Assembly: GCA_001931875.2 (NCBI GenBank)
Contig: MSJH02000834.1
Coordinates: 248,001-312,000 of the forward strand
Direction of reading: 5' to 3'
Length of the DNA: 64,000 nt
DNA from: Byssochlamys sp. IMV 00236
Lineage: Eukaryota > Ascomycota > Eurotiomycetes > Eurotiales > Thermoascaceae
Below the pieces are notes generated by a model. That model was not told the DNA's origin, ran no database searches, and worked only from the letters and a program-made list of their open reading frames with translations. Shown in pieces: positions 48,782-61,007 of the stretch. How positions within the stretch are numbered: the first letter of the stretch is position 1; every line of letters starts with the position of its first letter. The position numbers were made by a program, and so were the translations under genes.

Positions 48782-51222
48782 TTACATCCCCGCACACGTT
48801 CCCCCTTCCCCCGCAAAACCCAGGCCATTAAAAGAAGTATGCGCCTCCACCCCCTCCCTATCACCCAAAACATCCACCACCATAGCCATCCCGCTAGCCA
48901 GATGCCACGCGATATGACAATGGAAAAGCCATGTTCCCGGATTATCAGCACGGAAGCGCAAGACCGCGTATCCACGGGATGGGATCTGGACTGTGTCTCG
49001 GAGGATAGAGCGGGTGAGGTTGTATGGAGTGTATTCTGGATTAGAGGAAGAAGGAGGTAGGCCTGGAGGGGAAGTATCTTGGAATGGATTATACGAACCC
49101 CATCCGATAGAGGCTTTGTGGATGAAGAGGATGTAGAAGTTATGGCCGTGCTGTTAGTAGTTCCAGGTAAGTATTTTGTGTATACATTGTATACATACAC
49201 ACATTCACGACAATCTAGCCCCTGATAACACACCACAAAAATAAAATAAACATAGACTTACAAGATGAAAAGGATGTGAGCTATCATCCAAATTATTTAC
49301 TATGAAATCAACCCATTCTGGCTCTGGACCCGTCACGACAGCAAGTTGGTTCCGATCCCATTGTTGTCGAGGTAGAGAGATTAGCGGTGTCGGTGGATCA
49401 GCCTGTGGTTTCCATGTGGTGCGGTTGAAGAAGCCGTAAGGGACGTTGGAGAGTCGAGCGAGTTTTTCGACTTTCGTATATACCACGTGCGTTTGTTGTG
49501 CTTTGGAGGGAAGGGAGGCGAGGATGGAAGATGCGGATGAGGCGCGTTCTATGTCGATGTGGGAGGAGTCGTTGGGGGTTGACGGCGGTGGTGGTGGTGG
49601 TTGTGAGTTGATGTTGGATATGGGGATGGATGCGCTGTTGTAGTAGATGGGGAAGGTGTGTGATGGGGTTAATGCTGGGTTTGGGTATTTGAAGCAACTG
49701 GTTTGATAGGATGGTTAGTTAGATGGATGGATGGATGAAAGCGGTGGTTGTTGTGATAGGGTGGTTTTGATACCCTTTGTCTAGCTCTATTGTTAAGGAG
49801 GATGGAGTATGCTTGTCTCTATGAGAGGATGCTTTCAGAACCAAGTCCATTCGTTGTCCTGGAAAGAGAATGCCGGCAGACGTGGCTGTTTGCTGATATT
49901 GGGGCTCCACATCTATACCACCGTCCAGTTGGATAAGCTGGAGGTTCTCTTCCTTAAAGCGGAGCGTGAAGCCGGCAAGGGATCTATCTCAGGTTAAGTA
50001 TCAATGAGCTGCTTGGGGATCAGCTGGGTGACAACCTACCCTGTGTTGACTACCCGGATTCTATATGTAATACTCGGATCCAGATCCAGATAAGGGAGCG
50101 AACGGTTCCCATTGCAATCTACAGGCCGGGCTGGTACCGCCATCGAACAGTTATATCGCCCCAGTCCGTTGACAAGCAAGGAATCAGGAACTGGCTGCAG
50201 GGATATTTAGTAGATGTTCCTAAACAGTTTGTAATGGTACGCACCTCGTTTCCAAAGGATCCCGCGCGCATATACCAAGCCAAGACATCTACAGCGGAGC
50301 GATGATACCAATCGCCCACAAGAAGCAGAAGGTCCTTGTTATAATGGTACTTTTCACTGTCTGGAATGTCATGACCGGCCAACAGTCCTCGAACCGTGGG
50401 TTTCGATGCAGGTTTATGCACCACGAGACCGCCATACAGTCCGTCTGATCTTTGAACATTCGAATGGGAATGGTACCAGAACGTGCCGCTTTGGTCGGCC
50501 GGGATGGTGAAGTTGTATGTAAATGAAGAGCCAGGAGCAATGGCACATTGTGTCACGCCAATGACTCCGTCCATGGAGTTTGGTCCTAGTGGGCAACTTG
50601 GTCAGTTCGAGTTCACTTCCATCAATATTAATATCCTGCTCGACAGGAGAAAGCCCACCTCTCAGACCATGCCAATGGATAGCGAGAGATTCGTCCTGTA
50701 GATCATTTTGGACTGTGATGACTAGGATATCTCCAGAGCGTGCCTCGATAGTGGGGCCTGGAAATTTATCTGTAGTATGATATTAACTCAGACGATCTAT
50801 TAACGAAACATTACAATGGAGAAGAACGAACCATTTATCAGGAATACACGTTTCTTGACTCCATCGGGACGGCGGTAGCCGGAGCTTATATGCCAATTTA
50901 ATGACTGCACTGTTGCCTCGCGATGTATGTGGTTTTCAGGATGGAGCTGTAGTGCTGATGAAATGGATGCATGTGGAACCTGATGCTTCTTATCGTATGG
51001 GAATGCCAGAGGTGGCCGAAACGGTCCATTCCCGCCGCTTCCGATATAGACAAAGAGTATAATAAAACACACGACCAAGGAGGAATATATCGTTGGCCAT
51101 AAACTATTCGATTTCGAACCGCGTGCTCTGGCTTGTTCTCGTGCCTTGGCAACAGGCTTGTGCTGCGGCCTGTCCATGTCCACTGCAGGGGGGTTTCTTC
51201 TGCGACTGGATTTGCGCTCCAT
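48782..51222 (-). CDS. Membrane-anchored multicopper oxidase (laccase-like)
   Basis: Model: complement(join(48782..49150, 49262..49697, 49774..49983, 50040..50194, 50245..50585, 50659..50769, 50832..51222)), 670 aa, seven exons closing in frame. Multicopper oxidases oxidise phenols, metals or similar donors and reduce oxygen to water. All four copper-binding blocks are present: HWHGL (His162, His164), WYHSHSN (His206, His208), HPFHLHGH (544-551, split by an intron) and HCHIAWHLASGM (624-635). The residue at the axial position of the type 1 copper is Met635. Unusually, a basic cytosolic head of about 40 residues and a hydrophobic span at 42-60 replace a cleavable signal peptide, so it is predicted to be a type II membrane protein. 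It diverges from the phosphoesterase gene. Donor substrate unknown. Confidence 0.92.
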
Positions 51223-51803
51223 CCTTTGCCTGGATGAAGCTTCTCAGAGCACTTGGCTAACTGTTCCTTCTACCGCATCTACCATCCTTTTCTGGAAGAC
51301 CGATGCAACGTTTCCAATTCAGGTCCCCAGATCTAGAAGCATGCGAGATGCTTCCGGGGAGGGGCCCGAAAGCCTTCCCAACAAGCTTATAGGGATATTA
51401 CTTTAACGAGCCGAGACTCGCATCGGAAGTTTTTATCCAATAAGTTATCAGAATCTAACAGATGAATCAGATTTTTTATATCTTTTGTTTCGCTTCATGC
51501 CGCCGCGCATAATCGAATCGGCCGCGCGCATTCATCCACATGGGCAGAAGCTTGGCCCCCTATCAAGCATCGTCGTTGTTAACGCCTGTCGCATACTTAA
51601 GTACTTATTGGCCCAAGCCACAATCCTCTTGCCCAACACCGCTATCGCCCTCCGCCACGTGCGAGTAGCTTCCAACCCATACTTCTCTCCAAAGCTCCGA
51701 GCCTTGTCAGGAAATGGCAGGTGCTGATTTTGATGACACTTACGCCGGCTGAATGAAGCAATACTACAGCGGCCGGCACCGTGAGATAAAGAAGTTATAA
51801 AGT
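51223..51803. other. Divergent promoter region (multicopper oxidase / phosphoesterase)
   Basis: About 580 bp separates two divergent starts. It could act as a shared control region. No gene is seen; a 109-codon minus-strand frame overlapping the phosphoesterase start has no features. Confidence 0.5.
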
Positions 51804-54163
51804 ATGGCCAACAGACCTCCCCGTTGGCTGCAAGCAGACAGCCGAAGAAAACCACGGGCAACTGTTGCCATCGTAGTCAGCATGGCGATTGTGGCTGGCG
51901 TCCTCCTGGGACTGCTCCTTCAGAGCAATGTGGTCTCCGCTGGTTCATTGAAAGATATTGAACATGTGGTGATCTTCATGCAGGAGAACCGGTCATGGAA
52001 TACCGTGTGTATCATTTGACCTGGCTTGATAGGAACATCCCAGTGCTGACAAAAGTAGTACTTTGGCACCATGGCCGGAATTAGAGGTTTCAATGACCCC
52101 AACGTCCAGGTCAATGCTGATGGGAAACCAGTCTGGTACCAGTTAGTATAGCTAATGTATCCGTAGCGTGAGACCAAATTCTGATTTTCGTCACAGACAA
52201 GTCGACCCAGATATGTCGAACGAGACAGACTATTTGTTGCCGTGGTATCTCGGCTATCAAGGTGGTGACTCCCTTGACGCAATCCAGTGCCTGACAGCCG
52301 GATCGAACGGTTATGAGGAGAACCATGCCGCATTGAACAATGACCTAAACAACCACTGGGCCAGAAATAATACCCCTTGGAGCTGGGGTTATCTGAGAAG
52401 ACAGGATATTCCCGTTCATTTCGCTATTGCAGAAGGATGGACAAGTGGAGATATGTATCAGGTACGATAGAAATGCAGTACTAACCAGTGCGCAGATGCT
52501 AACAATGGCTTTTAGGAGGGCCAAATCACTGCCACCAACCCCAACCGTGTTACGCTCGTTAGCGGCTCTGTGAATGTGCCTGGTGGCCATCAAAATCGCT
52601 CTCAAGGAGGACCCTACATTGACAACAACGAAACTCCAGGTTAGAATAGGCTCTAGTATGTCTAAACATCTGATATTCTGACTTCTGCTCGTTCAGGCTG
52701 TGAGCAGGGCGATTTCAGTTGCTACCCGCTCAGTTGGAAGACCATCTTCGAATTTTACGAGGACGCTGGTGTCTCGTGGCAGGTGTATCAAGACACCGAT
52801 AACTTTGACGACAACCCTCTTGCATGGTTTTCACAATATCAAACCGCCCTGCCAGACACGCCTTTGGCCAAGAAAGGAATGTCGTACGTCGGCCTTAGTT
52901 CATTCTACGAGGCCGCTGCAAATGGAACTCTCCCTGAAGTTAGCTTCATTGTCGGTCCAGCAGAGCTGTCTGAGCACCCGCCTTACATGCCCAAAGACGG
53001 TGCTTGGCTGCAGCAGCAGGTTGTCAATGCCGTTACCAACAGTCCCAAATATGCGTCTACCGTGCTAATTATCAGTTATGATGGTATGGTTTATTTCCGG
53101 CCTGCATATAATCCACATTGACTGACGGTAATCAGAATCCGGTGGTTTTGGGGACCACGTTACCCCATTCCACTCTCCAAAGGCCACCGCAGGGGATTGG
53201 ATGGAGGATCCATACGGTCTCTTTGGAGATGTCTACGTTGGCCCAGGTTAGTTTTCTGTGTAAGAAAATAGTCGATACTCATCTCTGCTGACACATATCT
53301 TATTAGGAGTCCGCCTGCCTTTCTACATCGTCTCCCCTTTCACACGTGGTAACCGCGTTTTTACTGAGAGAGCAGACCATAACTCCCAGATCATGTTTAT
53401 TGAGGAATGGCTTACTGCTAGAGGTTACAAGGGCATTGAGACAGACCAGATGGTAACATGGCGTCGTGAGCACATGTCCAACCTGGTCAACGCACTTGAT
53501 CTCGATCACGTAAGTTCAGCTTTTGCCCATGATTTTGAAACTCGCGCAATTGACACTATACTGTAGCCTGATTTATCTCTTCCTGACATCCCTCTCGCAC
53601 CGGAACCTCATACAGATTCATCTGGAAACTATGATGGCACGTCACTCTGTGAATCTACGTACTCTGATCCGAGGCCGCCTGTGCCGTATGGCTCACAGAA
53701 CGTCTCTGAAGCCCTCTTCTTCGAGGACGGTTACAAGGAAGTCGTTGGATATCTCACCGAGGGCCGCTATCTCGTATTCGAGATTGCCGGCAAGGCGTTG
53801 ACGAATCCATCGAACGGTAATAAAGTAAGCGCCAGCTCAGCCACCAGTGATCACGCGAGCAAGTCCCAGCGCTGGGTGATTCACTACTCCAACGGTGAGG
53901 AGAGCGGCCTCTTCAAGATTTCCAGCGCTCTGGATGGAAGATGGCTTGGCAGCAATGGCATTCTTTATCCTGCAAGCCAGAGTGCGCAGGCTTCCGACAT
54001 CAGAATCACCTTTTTGGGCAACGGAAAGGGTTACACTCTGGAATACGCTGGCTCTAAGAACGAGGCTATCAACATCAGCAGCTCAGGTGCTCTTACTGTC
54101 ACACCCAGTGCTGCAGGCAAGGAATCTGGTTTCAAGATTTTCAGCGTCACTTACCATGACTAG
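51804..54163 (+). CDS. Membrane-anchored phosphoesterase (phospholipase C / acid-phosphatase PF04185 family)
   Basis: Model: join(51804..52004, 52059..52141, 52197..52461, 52516..52639, 52697..53083, 53136..53246, 53307..53509, 53567..54163), 656 aa, eight exons closing in frame. The PF04185 phosphoesterase family includes phosphatidylcholine- and phosphatidylglycerol-type phospholipases C. A short basic head and hydrophobic span (residues 19-40) anchor or target the protein. The metal-binding ENRSWNTYFGTMAG starts at residue 61 and is split by intron 1. GPAELSEHPPYMPKDG, IISYDESGGFGDHVTP and RADHNSQIMFIEEW are the other family blocks. A C-terminal domain of about 150 residues, beta-rich with SQRWVIHY and GRWLG, resembles those of bacterial-type enzymes. 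The substrate lipid is not shown. Confidence 0.92.
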
Positions 54164-55046
54164 CCGTTTAACCCGCAGTTTTCGAGCCTTCAATAGATAG
54201 GGCCGATTATACGAGTCTTATAATGTGTACAAGAATCATAATGAGACATGTACGTCTCTGTAGCACATGAAGCAGGTGACTGAGCGACAACATCGTCTTT
54301 TGATGCGACCTATTTCTACTACCATCTACGATCATGTCTATCATTTGCTCTTCTAATCATGTTACATCGGCAAAGACACCATGAGAGCACATCATCCATA
54401 AAACCGTCGAGAAACATTTGGGTAAGCAAAATTGAGGCCTACAGGCGTCAGTAGCCATTCCCACAATCCAGATTGAAAATGCCGCTTCATCAGTCGCGAG
54501 GATGTCTTAAGGTTTACTAGATCCTGTCAGCACGCCTCGCCTAGTTATATATCCCTGCAAGCATATCACGTAGGGCTGAACTGCGCCCTCGACAACGCGG
54601 GAAAAGGCTCTCTACACCGCTGTCAATCTCCCGGATTAGGCCAGTCATCGAATACTCATTGTCAGGACAAGGCAATCTCATCATCACAAGGCTGATGGTA
54701 GACCTTATTTCTTATGACGAAATTCAGCTCACAGGCCTTGACAAGCAAGAATTTATGAGTGCGATTGGTTATCCTATTCGTATCCTCGTGATCGTTTCCT
54801 TGTAAGAAACGGCCATATTTACTAATTATGGATACGGGATTTTCAGCTCGAGTTGAGGGCTACATCACCCTCTGACGCCCTACCCGTGGTCTGATTAGAA
54901 TAGCTCGAGCGATGGTATATTAACTTTAGAAGCACGTCCAGTGTTTATTCTGTAAGGAGTTTCCTCGCTCTGAAGATTTCGACTCGTTGCTGTTTGACTT
55001 TCTGATCTTTGCCGGAAACCCCTTTTTGCTTTACACATTATCTAAA
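54164..55046. other. Intergenic region upstream of the catalase-like gene
   Basis: About 880 bp between the phosphoesterase and the catalase-like gene, transcribed in the same direction. It presumably holds the 3' UTR and promoter. No gene is seen. Confidence 0.5.
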
Positions 55047-57428
55047 ATGACTGCAGAAGAGGTACTAAGATAACCCATAGACTAGGAAACACGATTGGCT
55101 GACTGATCTGTAGCAGTGCCCCGTCGAGCATCAAGCTCCTGAGGTCAAACTCAAAGGTACGATGGTGTTTCTAAGTCGTGAAAAGGCGGTTATTAACGAT
55201 GATCAGGATGTCCTTTCATGACCGGCCAGCTGCTCCCACCTGGGATTAGCTCTCCGCCGGGGGCGCAGCCTCCTCCGGGAGAGGAATACTATACCTTGGC
55301 CAATGGTAAGTACACAGATGAAGCTACATCCTTATAACCATGAAAAATGTCGTTCATGAGTAGTATAGGATGTCCCATCAGGGCACCGCAGGCGTCTGAA
55401 AGGATTGGTCATCAGCTTCGCGGGCCACTCCTTCTCCAGGATATCAATCTAGTCGACATCATCTCTCATGTTACTCGCGAGCGTATCCCTGAGAGGCGAG
55501 TGTCATTCCCATTGGAATACAATATGCAGTGAACACTGACCAGACTTAGACTCGTCCACGCAAAGGGTGCAGGTGCTTTCGGAGAGTTTGAAGTTACGCA
55601 TGACATCTCCGAAATCACCAGCGCTGCATTCCTCAACCAGGTTGGCAAGAAGACTCCTCTCTTTGCGCGCTTTTCCACAGTCGCTGGGGAAAGAGGTTCT
55701 GCAGACAGTGTTCGGGATACTCGTGGATTTGCTTTCAAGCTGTATACCGAAGAGGGGAATCTGGATTGGGTGTTCTTCAGCACTGTAAGCCATAACCTCG
55801 CGAATTACGTTTCTAAATACTGATGGTGATTTTTTTTCCTAGCCCGTATTCCCCATCAGGGATCCGGCAAAGTTCCCTTCTTTCGTCCATGCACAGAAGC
55901 GGGACCCAGCTAGCAACCTGAAGGATCCTACACTGGTAAGTAAATATTAACGAGTTACGCTGTAGTGTCCACAGGCTAATGATCTTTCTCATTATAGTTC
56001 TGGGAGTAGGTAACCTCTTCCATGAATCGGTCAATCCCTAACGCAGTGCTAATATCTTAAAGCTACTTCAACAACAACGCGGAGGCATACAATGCCCTTA
56101 TGTACATATTCAGTGACCTCGGCACCCCGGTGTCCTATCGATACGCTGATATTTACAGTATAAATACTTACAAGTTCACCAAGCCGGTGAGTTTCCATTC
56201 TACATCCTCTCTTCGCACGACTAATATGATACTGACCTCAAAAGGACGGATCATTCAAATACGTCCGACTCACTCTCAAGACCGACCAAGGCGTCAAGAC
56301 CCTGACTCAGGACGAGGCAACAACCATCACCGGAAAGGATCCCGACTACAATACCCGCGATCTATATTCTGCCATCGAAAAGGGTAACTTCCCAACTTGG
56401 ACAGTGTATGCACAGATAATCGATCCCGCTGAAGCAGAGAACTATCCTGTCAATATCTTTGATGCAACAATGACGATTCCTAAAGAGGATTTCCCCTTGA
56501 TTCCTTTTGGAAAGATCACTCTGAACCGGAACCCTGTCAACTACTTCACGGAAGTCGAACAGGCTGCCTTTGCGCCTGCGAATGTCGTTCCGGGATGGGA
56601 CATTAGTCTTGATCCGAGTATGTTCCTTTCTTTCTCCAGTTCCATCCATTGAATCATTTATCTAGTGCATCTCACAGCTAACACTACACCCCTCCAGTCC
56701 TCCAAATCCGCCTCTTCGCCTACGGCGACACGCAGCGCTACCGTCTAGGAGTCAATTTCCCCCAACTACCCACCAACCGATCCTTCTACGCCTACAACCC
56801 GACCAAACGGGACGGCGCCTCGAACATCATGAACTACGGTTCCATCCCGAACTACATCCCCAGCACAGAGGCGCCTCCGATCGTCCAGGCAGAGCAATAT
56901 GAACAGCCGGCCTTCCACGAGGAATTCGTAGGCAGAGCGACCAAGTTCGAAAGCCATGTTACCGATAACGACTTTGTGCAGCCACGAGCATTCTGGCATT
57001 CTCTAGCTCATGAAGAAGGACAGCAGGAGCATTTCGTCTATAACGTCGCTGTCCAGTTGTATGGCGCTATTAGAGAAGTGCGGTTTACGACGTATGGTGA
57101 GTTGTGATCTTATCTTATTTATAACTTGAATTATCTAGTTTATATTTGTTTCCACCTCCCGGAAATAAATATATCGGAAACCTAACGCTAACGGAATTCC
57201 AATTTTCCAGCCATATTCCACAAGATCGACGCACGGCTCGGCGAGTGGATAGAGAAAGAAACCGAAGAAATGGTTAAGGCCAATGCCAGCATGGAAGAGA
57301 TCCCGGGTGTAGTCGTCGGTGGAGCGGATCACAATCCGGTTCCTCCTACGGTGCCGGCGCCGCATACGAATGTCGAGAGGGACAATATCTTTGAGAAGAT
57401 TGCAAAGAAGCTTGAGAAGGCTGTTTGA
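55047..57428 (+). CDS. Catalase-like haem protein lacking the distal Asn pair
   Basis: Model: join(55047..55061, 55117..55156, 55207..55305, 55369..55495, 55550..55784, 55843..55935, 55998..56005, 56063..56186, 56245..56617, 56698..57096, 57211..57428), 576 aa, eleven exons closing in frame. Catalases dismutate hydrogen peroxide. The distal His97 lies in [14 protein letters not shown] and the proximal haem ligand Tyr380 in [14 protein letters not shown], so haem binding is expected. The usual GNNTPVFFIRDP is replaced by [12 protein letters not shown] (residues 169-180), losing the distal Asn. The SGHTYKW block is also altered, to SINTYKF. The fourth intron starts with GC, and the seventh exon is 8 nt. 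There is no signal peptide, so it is presumably intracellular. It may be a divergent peroxidase-like enzyme rather than a true catalase. Confidence 0.9.
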
Positions 57429-58549
57429 GGAACGTGCGTGTGAAGAAGAGGATAAATTGGCCATGTATCTCCAGGAGGCTGTATGATTTTTATGAGTTGG
57501 GGAAATTGCAATAACTCGCTTTGGTATGGTTTTGGGGAGTTGGGTTGATAAGTTCCAAGTATATAATGAGGGAGATTGAAACTCAGAACAGGACTTTAGG
57601 GTAGCTTATTCCAAGACTTTGGCTGCAACAATATGCTTAACTATACTGAATAGCGGTATGAATTAAGCTAGTACGTACTGCAATCCATCCAACTGGGCGA
57701 ACATCATCATACGATGGACTACGTTATTCTCTCCCGCTTCGAATCGGCTAAGCTGAAAAACTGAATTCCGTGGACCAAGCCTGAAATACATACATACATA
57801 CATAGCTTGTTCTCGACCAGCATGAAGCACTCGAGTCAGTTATGATCGGCTGATCAATTGTTTATTTAGTTCTTAGAGCTTTCTCTATCGTAATAAAAGC
57901 CCTGAAATTTAGCTATAGTTATTTATTTAGTCTAGAAATATATTAAAATACGTACTGCGTAATGCAAAAAAAAAAACTTAAAGAATATTTGAATATTAAG
58001 CTAATATTGCAAGAAGCTAGAATTCATTATTATACTAGTATACACACGGATTATAATCTTCTCAACGATTTGAACTATCTTGTTAAACCTAAAGTTAAGG
58101 CCTGGTATATCTGTGCAGTCCAGTATCAACGCGGATAATACTGTATATAACTAGATATATCTTGCGTGAAAGTCGCGAGCACAGAAGAATGTAATGTACA
58201 ATATTGTTGGTTCAATTATCTCTCAATCATGGCATTGATTATGTCGTTCTGCAGTCTGACATGACAGCTACGGATCCAATATATCAAACTGCAAGGATAA
58301 TAGTCAAGAAACCTGAAGTTTGAAGGCCAGAGTCAAATAACGTCCAAGTCTTTGTTTTGTGCTTGTCCCATCTTCCTCCGATATTCCCGTACTTGGTTGA
58401 GATGTGCTCGAATACGTGTGAGATGTTTCGGGATTCAAACCAGGATATTTTTTTTCCACTTTGGCGTCTGGCGTTAGTCGGCTGCTCTTGACCCTAATAT
58501 CCGGAAGACGGAGGCTGTGCTCATTAGGCAAAAAACAAGTATTGCTGGT
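57429..58549. other. Convergent AT-rich spacer
   Basis: About 1.1 kb between the 3' ends of the catalase-like gene and the APH-type gene. It has a (CATA)4-5 tract at about 57784-57802 and a strongly AT-rich stretch at 57880-58130 that could be decayed repeat DNA. A 75-codon minus-strand frame at 58304 has no features. Confidence 0.5.
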
Positions 58550-60374
58550 CTAGCTATCGAATGGCCAGGCTTCTTCCCACGCAAGTCTTTCCGTTTCAGA
58601 ATGTGCTAGCTGGTCAATCAGCTCCGTCTTTGCTTGCTTGAGACGCTTTTTAACTTCGTCGTATTGCTCTGGCCGTACAACACCTTTGTCAGGCCACACC
58701 TGGCCCAGTGATTGCCTTAGGCTTCGCATTAATTCCATGCCTCTTATTGCGCCAGAAGCATCCTCATTAATCGAAGCAGCCTCATCCGCAGAGAACACCA
58801 ATGGAAACGGCGGGTTGCCAGAGGCTTGCACACCCGGGAGGGCTGTCCACTCCTTTTCAAGATCAAGGCATCTAGATTGATATAATGCCTCCCCGTCTAT
58901 AAGGAGATTTTGAGCAAGAAGTAGCATCTCAAAGCTGGCAGTCTGTCGAAATTCCATGGCTTTGAATAATGGCATGTTATGGCTATAAGTGAACCTGCGA
59001 TACAATGCCGAGAGTGACATTTTCAGGTATAGATCCTGGGCTTCAGCTTTCTTTGCAGGATCGAGTTTGTCGAAATCCACCGGGAAGGCTGGTGGATCAA
59101 TACCTGTCGATTGAGGACCATCGTAATCAAGAAAGTATGGCAGGCGGGCATGGTCAAAGAGCGGCAACAGTTCAGTTGACTGCCAATCTATGATGCCTAA
59201 CACCTCCGCTGGCCTTTCAGGGTGCACAAAGATGTTCTCCGCGTGGAGGTCAGGGTGCCATAGAAAGGCAGACGTGATTGATGGATCTGTTGGTATAAGG
59301 TATTTCACGAGACGAAGATAATTCTGAAGAGCCACTATCTTTTTAGAACGAGAAGGGCAATATGTGCCAGGCCCGTATAGCGATAACGGTGATCGAGGTA
59401 ATCGTGCCATATTCTGCACACATGCAATCTCTCGAAGGCCGATCGCTGACTTGTACTGCTCTACACTCTTCCCTAGAATAATCGTGTAAGCAGATATCTT
59501 CCAAAATCGCAAAATTACGAAGTCGTACAAGGACCTCTATCAAAATCCAATGCTATCCGACCATCATCGAGAGATTCGCGGCCTGTTGACGGGCCAACAG
59601 CAAAGCGATGATGCTCAGTCACAAGGTCACATCGATCGGAATATTCCATGTCAGACGAGTAATAGAGACTTCCATATTGGGTGAAAGGTGTCGACATCCA
59701 GTTTTTTTGATATCCGGAAATTGTTTTCACGAGTTCAAATCTTTCCTTGATACCCATTGTGGGCCAAACTTTACTGAGCTGGATACCGGCGACCTTCTCC
59801 ATTATAATATATTCGGCGCCAACCGAGTTGTCTTCTGCTTTAGAGCTCCAAGCTAACACTTTCGGCACCGGGGTGCGTAACTCATTCCGAGCCTATGAGT
59901 GAAGCATCAGATAAAGTTAGAGTAGTGAGGGTCAAAACCAAGTTGAGGACTTCTGCTTACAAAATCCATTGTTGCCACTTCACTGGCAGTCGTGTAGTGA
60001 GCTCGCCCCGCGTTCGGGTTTGGCACTTTACCTACAACTTGCGTACCATCGTCCATGGTGAAGAGGAAGGTCTTGTTGAACATCCCGTCAGGGAACTTCT
60101 CAACCCGAGCGCATTGTGCAGACGTCAAGCCGACTGATTCAGCAGCGCGCTTCACTAGCTCGTTCATATTGAACCTGACATGACGTATTGACATTTCCTG
60201 AGACTCGTTGAATAGAAATCGGCCTCTTGTATAGCGAAACCAGTCATCGTTCGCGTTCCAATCCGTTTGGGATGACCGGTTGAGAGGGGTTGCCGATTGA
60301 CCGGAAGGATAGGACGACGCCCATTTTTGCTTCTTAAACAGAGAGAAGGCGCTGCGCATGATATTGGGTATCAT
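58550..60374 (-). CDS. APH-fold phosphotransferase, AIM9-like
   Basis: Model: complement(join(58550..59472, 59529..59892, 59961..60374)), 566 aa. The family has the aminoglycoside-phosphotransferase/choline-kinase fold; the closest named relatives I recognise are fungal AIM9 (altered inheritance of mitochondria) proteins, whose substrate is unknown. FPDGMFNKTFLFTMDDGTQVVGKVPNP is the nucleotide-binding region, EYIIMEKVAGIQL the hinge, FLWHPDLHAENIFV the catalytic loop (HPDLHxxN), and GIIDWQST the metal-binding Asp. The second intron was placed so that DRGP-W-KSVEQYK joins as in relatives. The first ATG at 60374 gives a basic N-terminus (RSAFSLFKKQKWASS) compatible with a mitochondrial presequence. 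The enzyme motifs are intact. Confidence 0.88.
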
Positions 60375-61007
60375 TAAAGTAGAAAAAAAAAGGAGTAGAG
60401 ATGGAAGGTGCAAAGTTGCTCGCCCCTGTGAAGGAAGATCTTGCAGTGAAGGGAGGTAAAATCATGTGACATGCGAAGCAGCCGCCGCCTCAACAACCCA
60501 TGCCTTATCATTACCTACTCAGATCCTTGCAGCTGAATACAGCCCACACAGGCGATAGTATCATGGGAGCTGAAGGCAGCTGCTGTAAATAGCTGGCATG
60601 GACAACCAATGAAACTTGTCTCTGCTGTGAGAGGTAGGCGCCCAGCCTACCCTCTCGAAGCTGGATTCTGAAGCTGCGGGTGTGATTGCTCCTGCATCAG
60701 CCCAATCACTCCCAAGGTTAAAGGCGGAAACTGGGCGAACTCGCATTTGGATCCTTTCCTTCCTCCAATGATTTAAAAGCAGACATGCAACAGCCTGCTC
60801 CATTACTACTTAAGCTGGCATCTTGACGGAACTGTTTCGCTTCCTTCAAAGCCTTCACACTCCTCAAACAAACATCACCTTCCCTCCTGGTACCTAAGGG
60901 CTTTCCCCTTTTCCCCTCTCTTATCTGCCAGTCTGTTCCGTGGTCTATTGCCAGGTATGCATCTAGTATACATTGCAAGATTCTATTCTGACTCTATCAG
61001 CCACAAC
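60375..61007. other. Divergent promoter region
   Basis: About 630 bp between the AIM9-like start and the small protein at 61008. It includes an A-run near 60383. The short minus-strand frames at 60561 and 60718 show no features. Confidence 0.5.
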
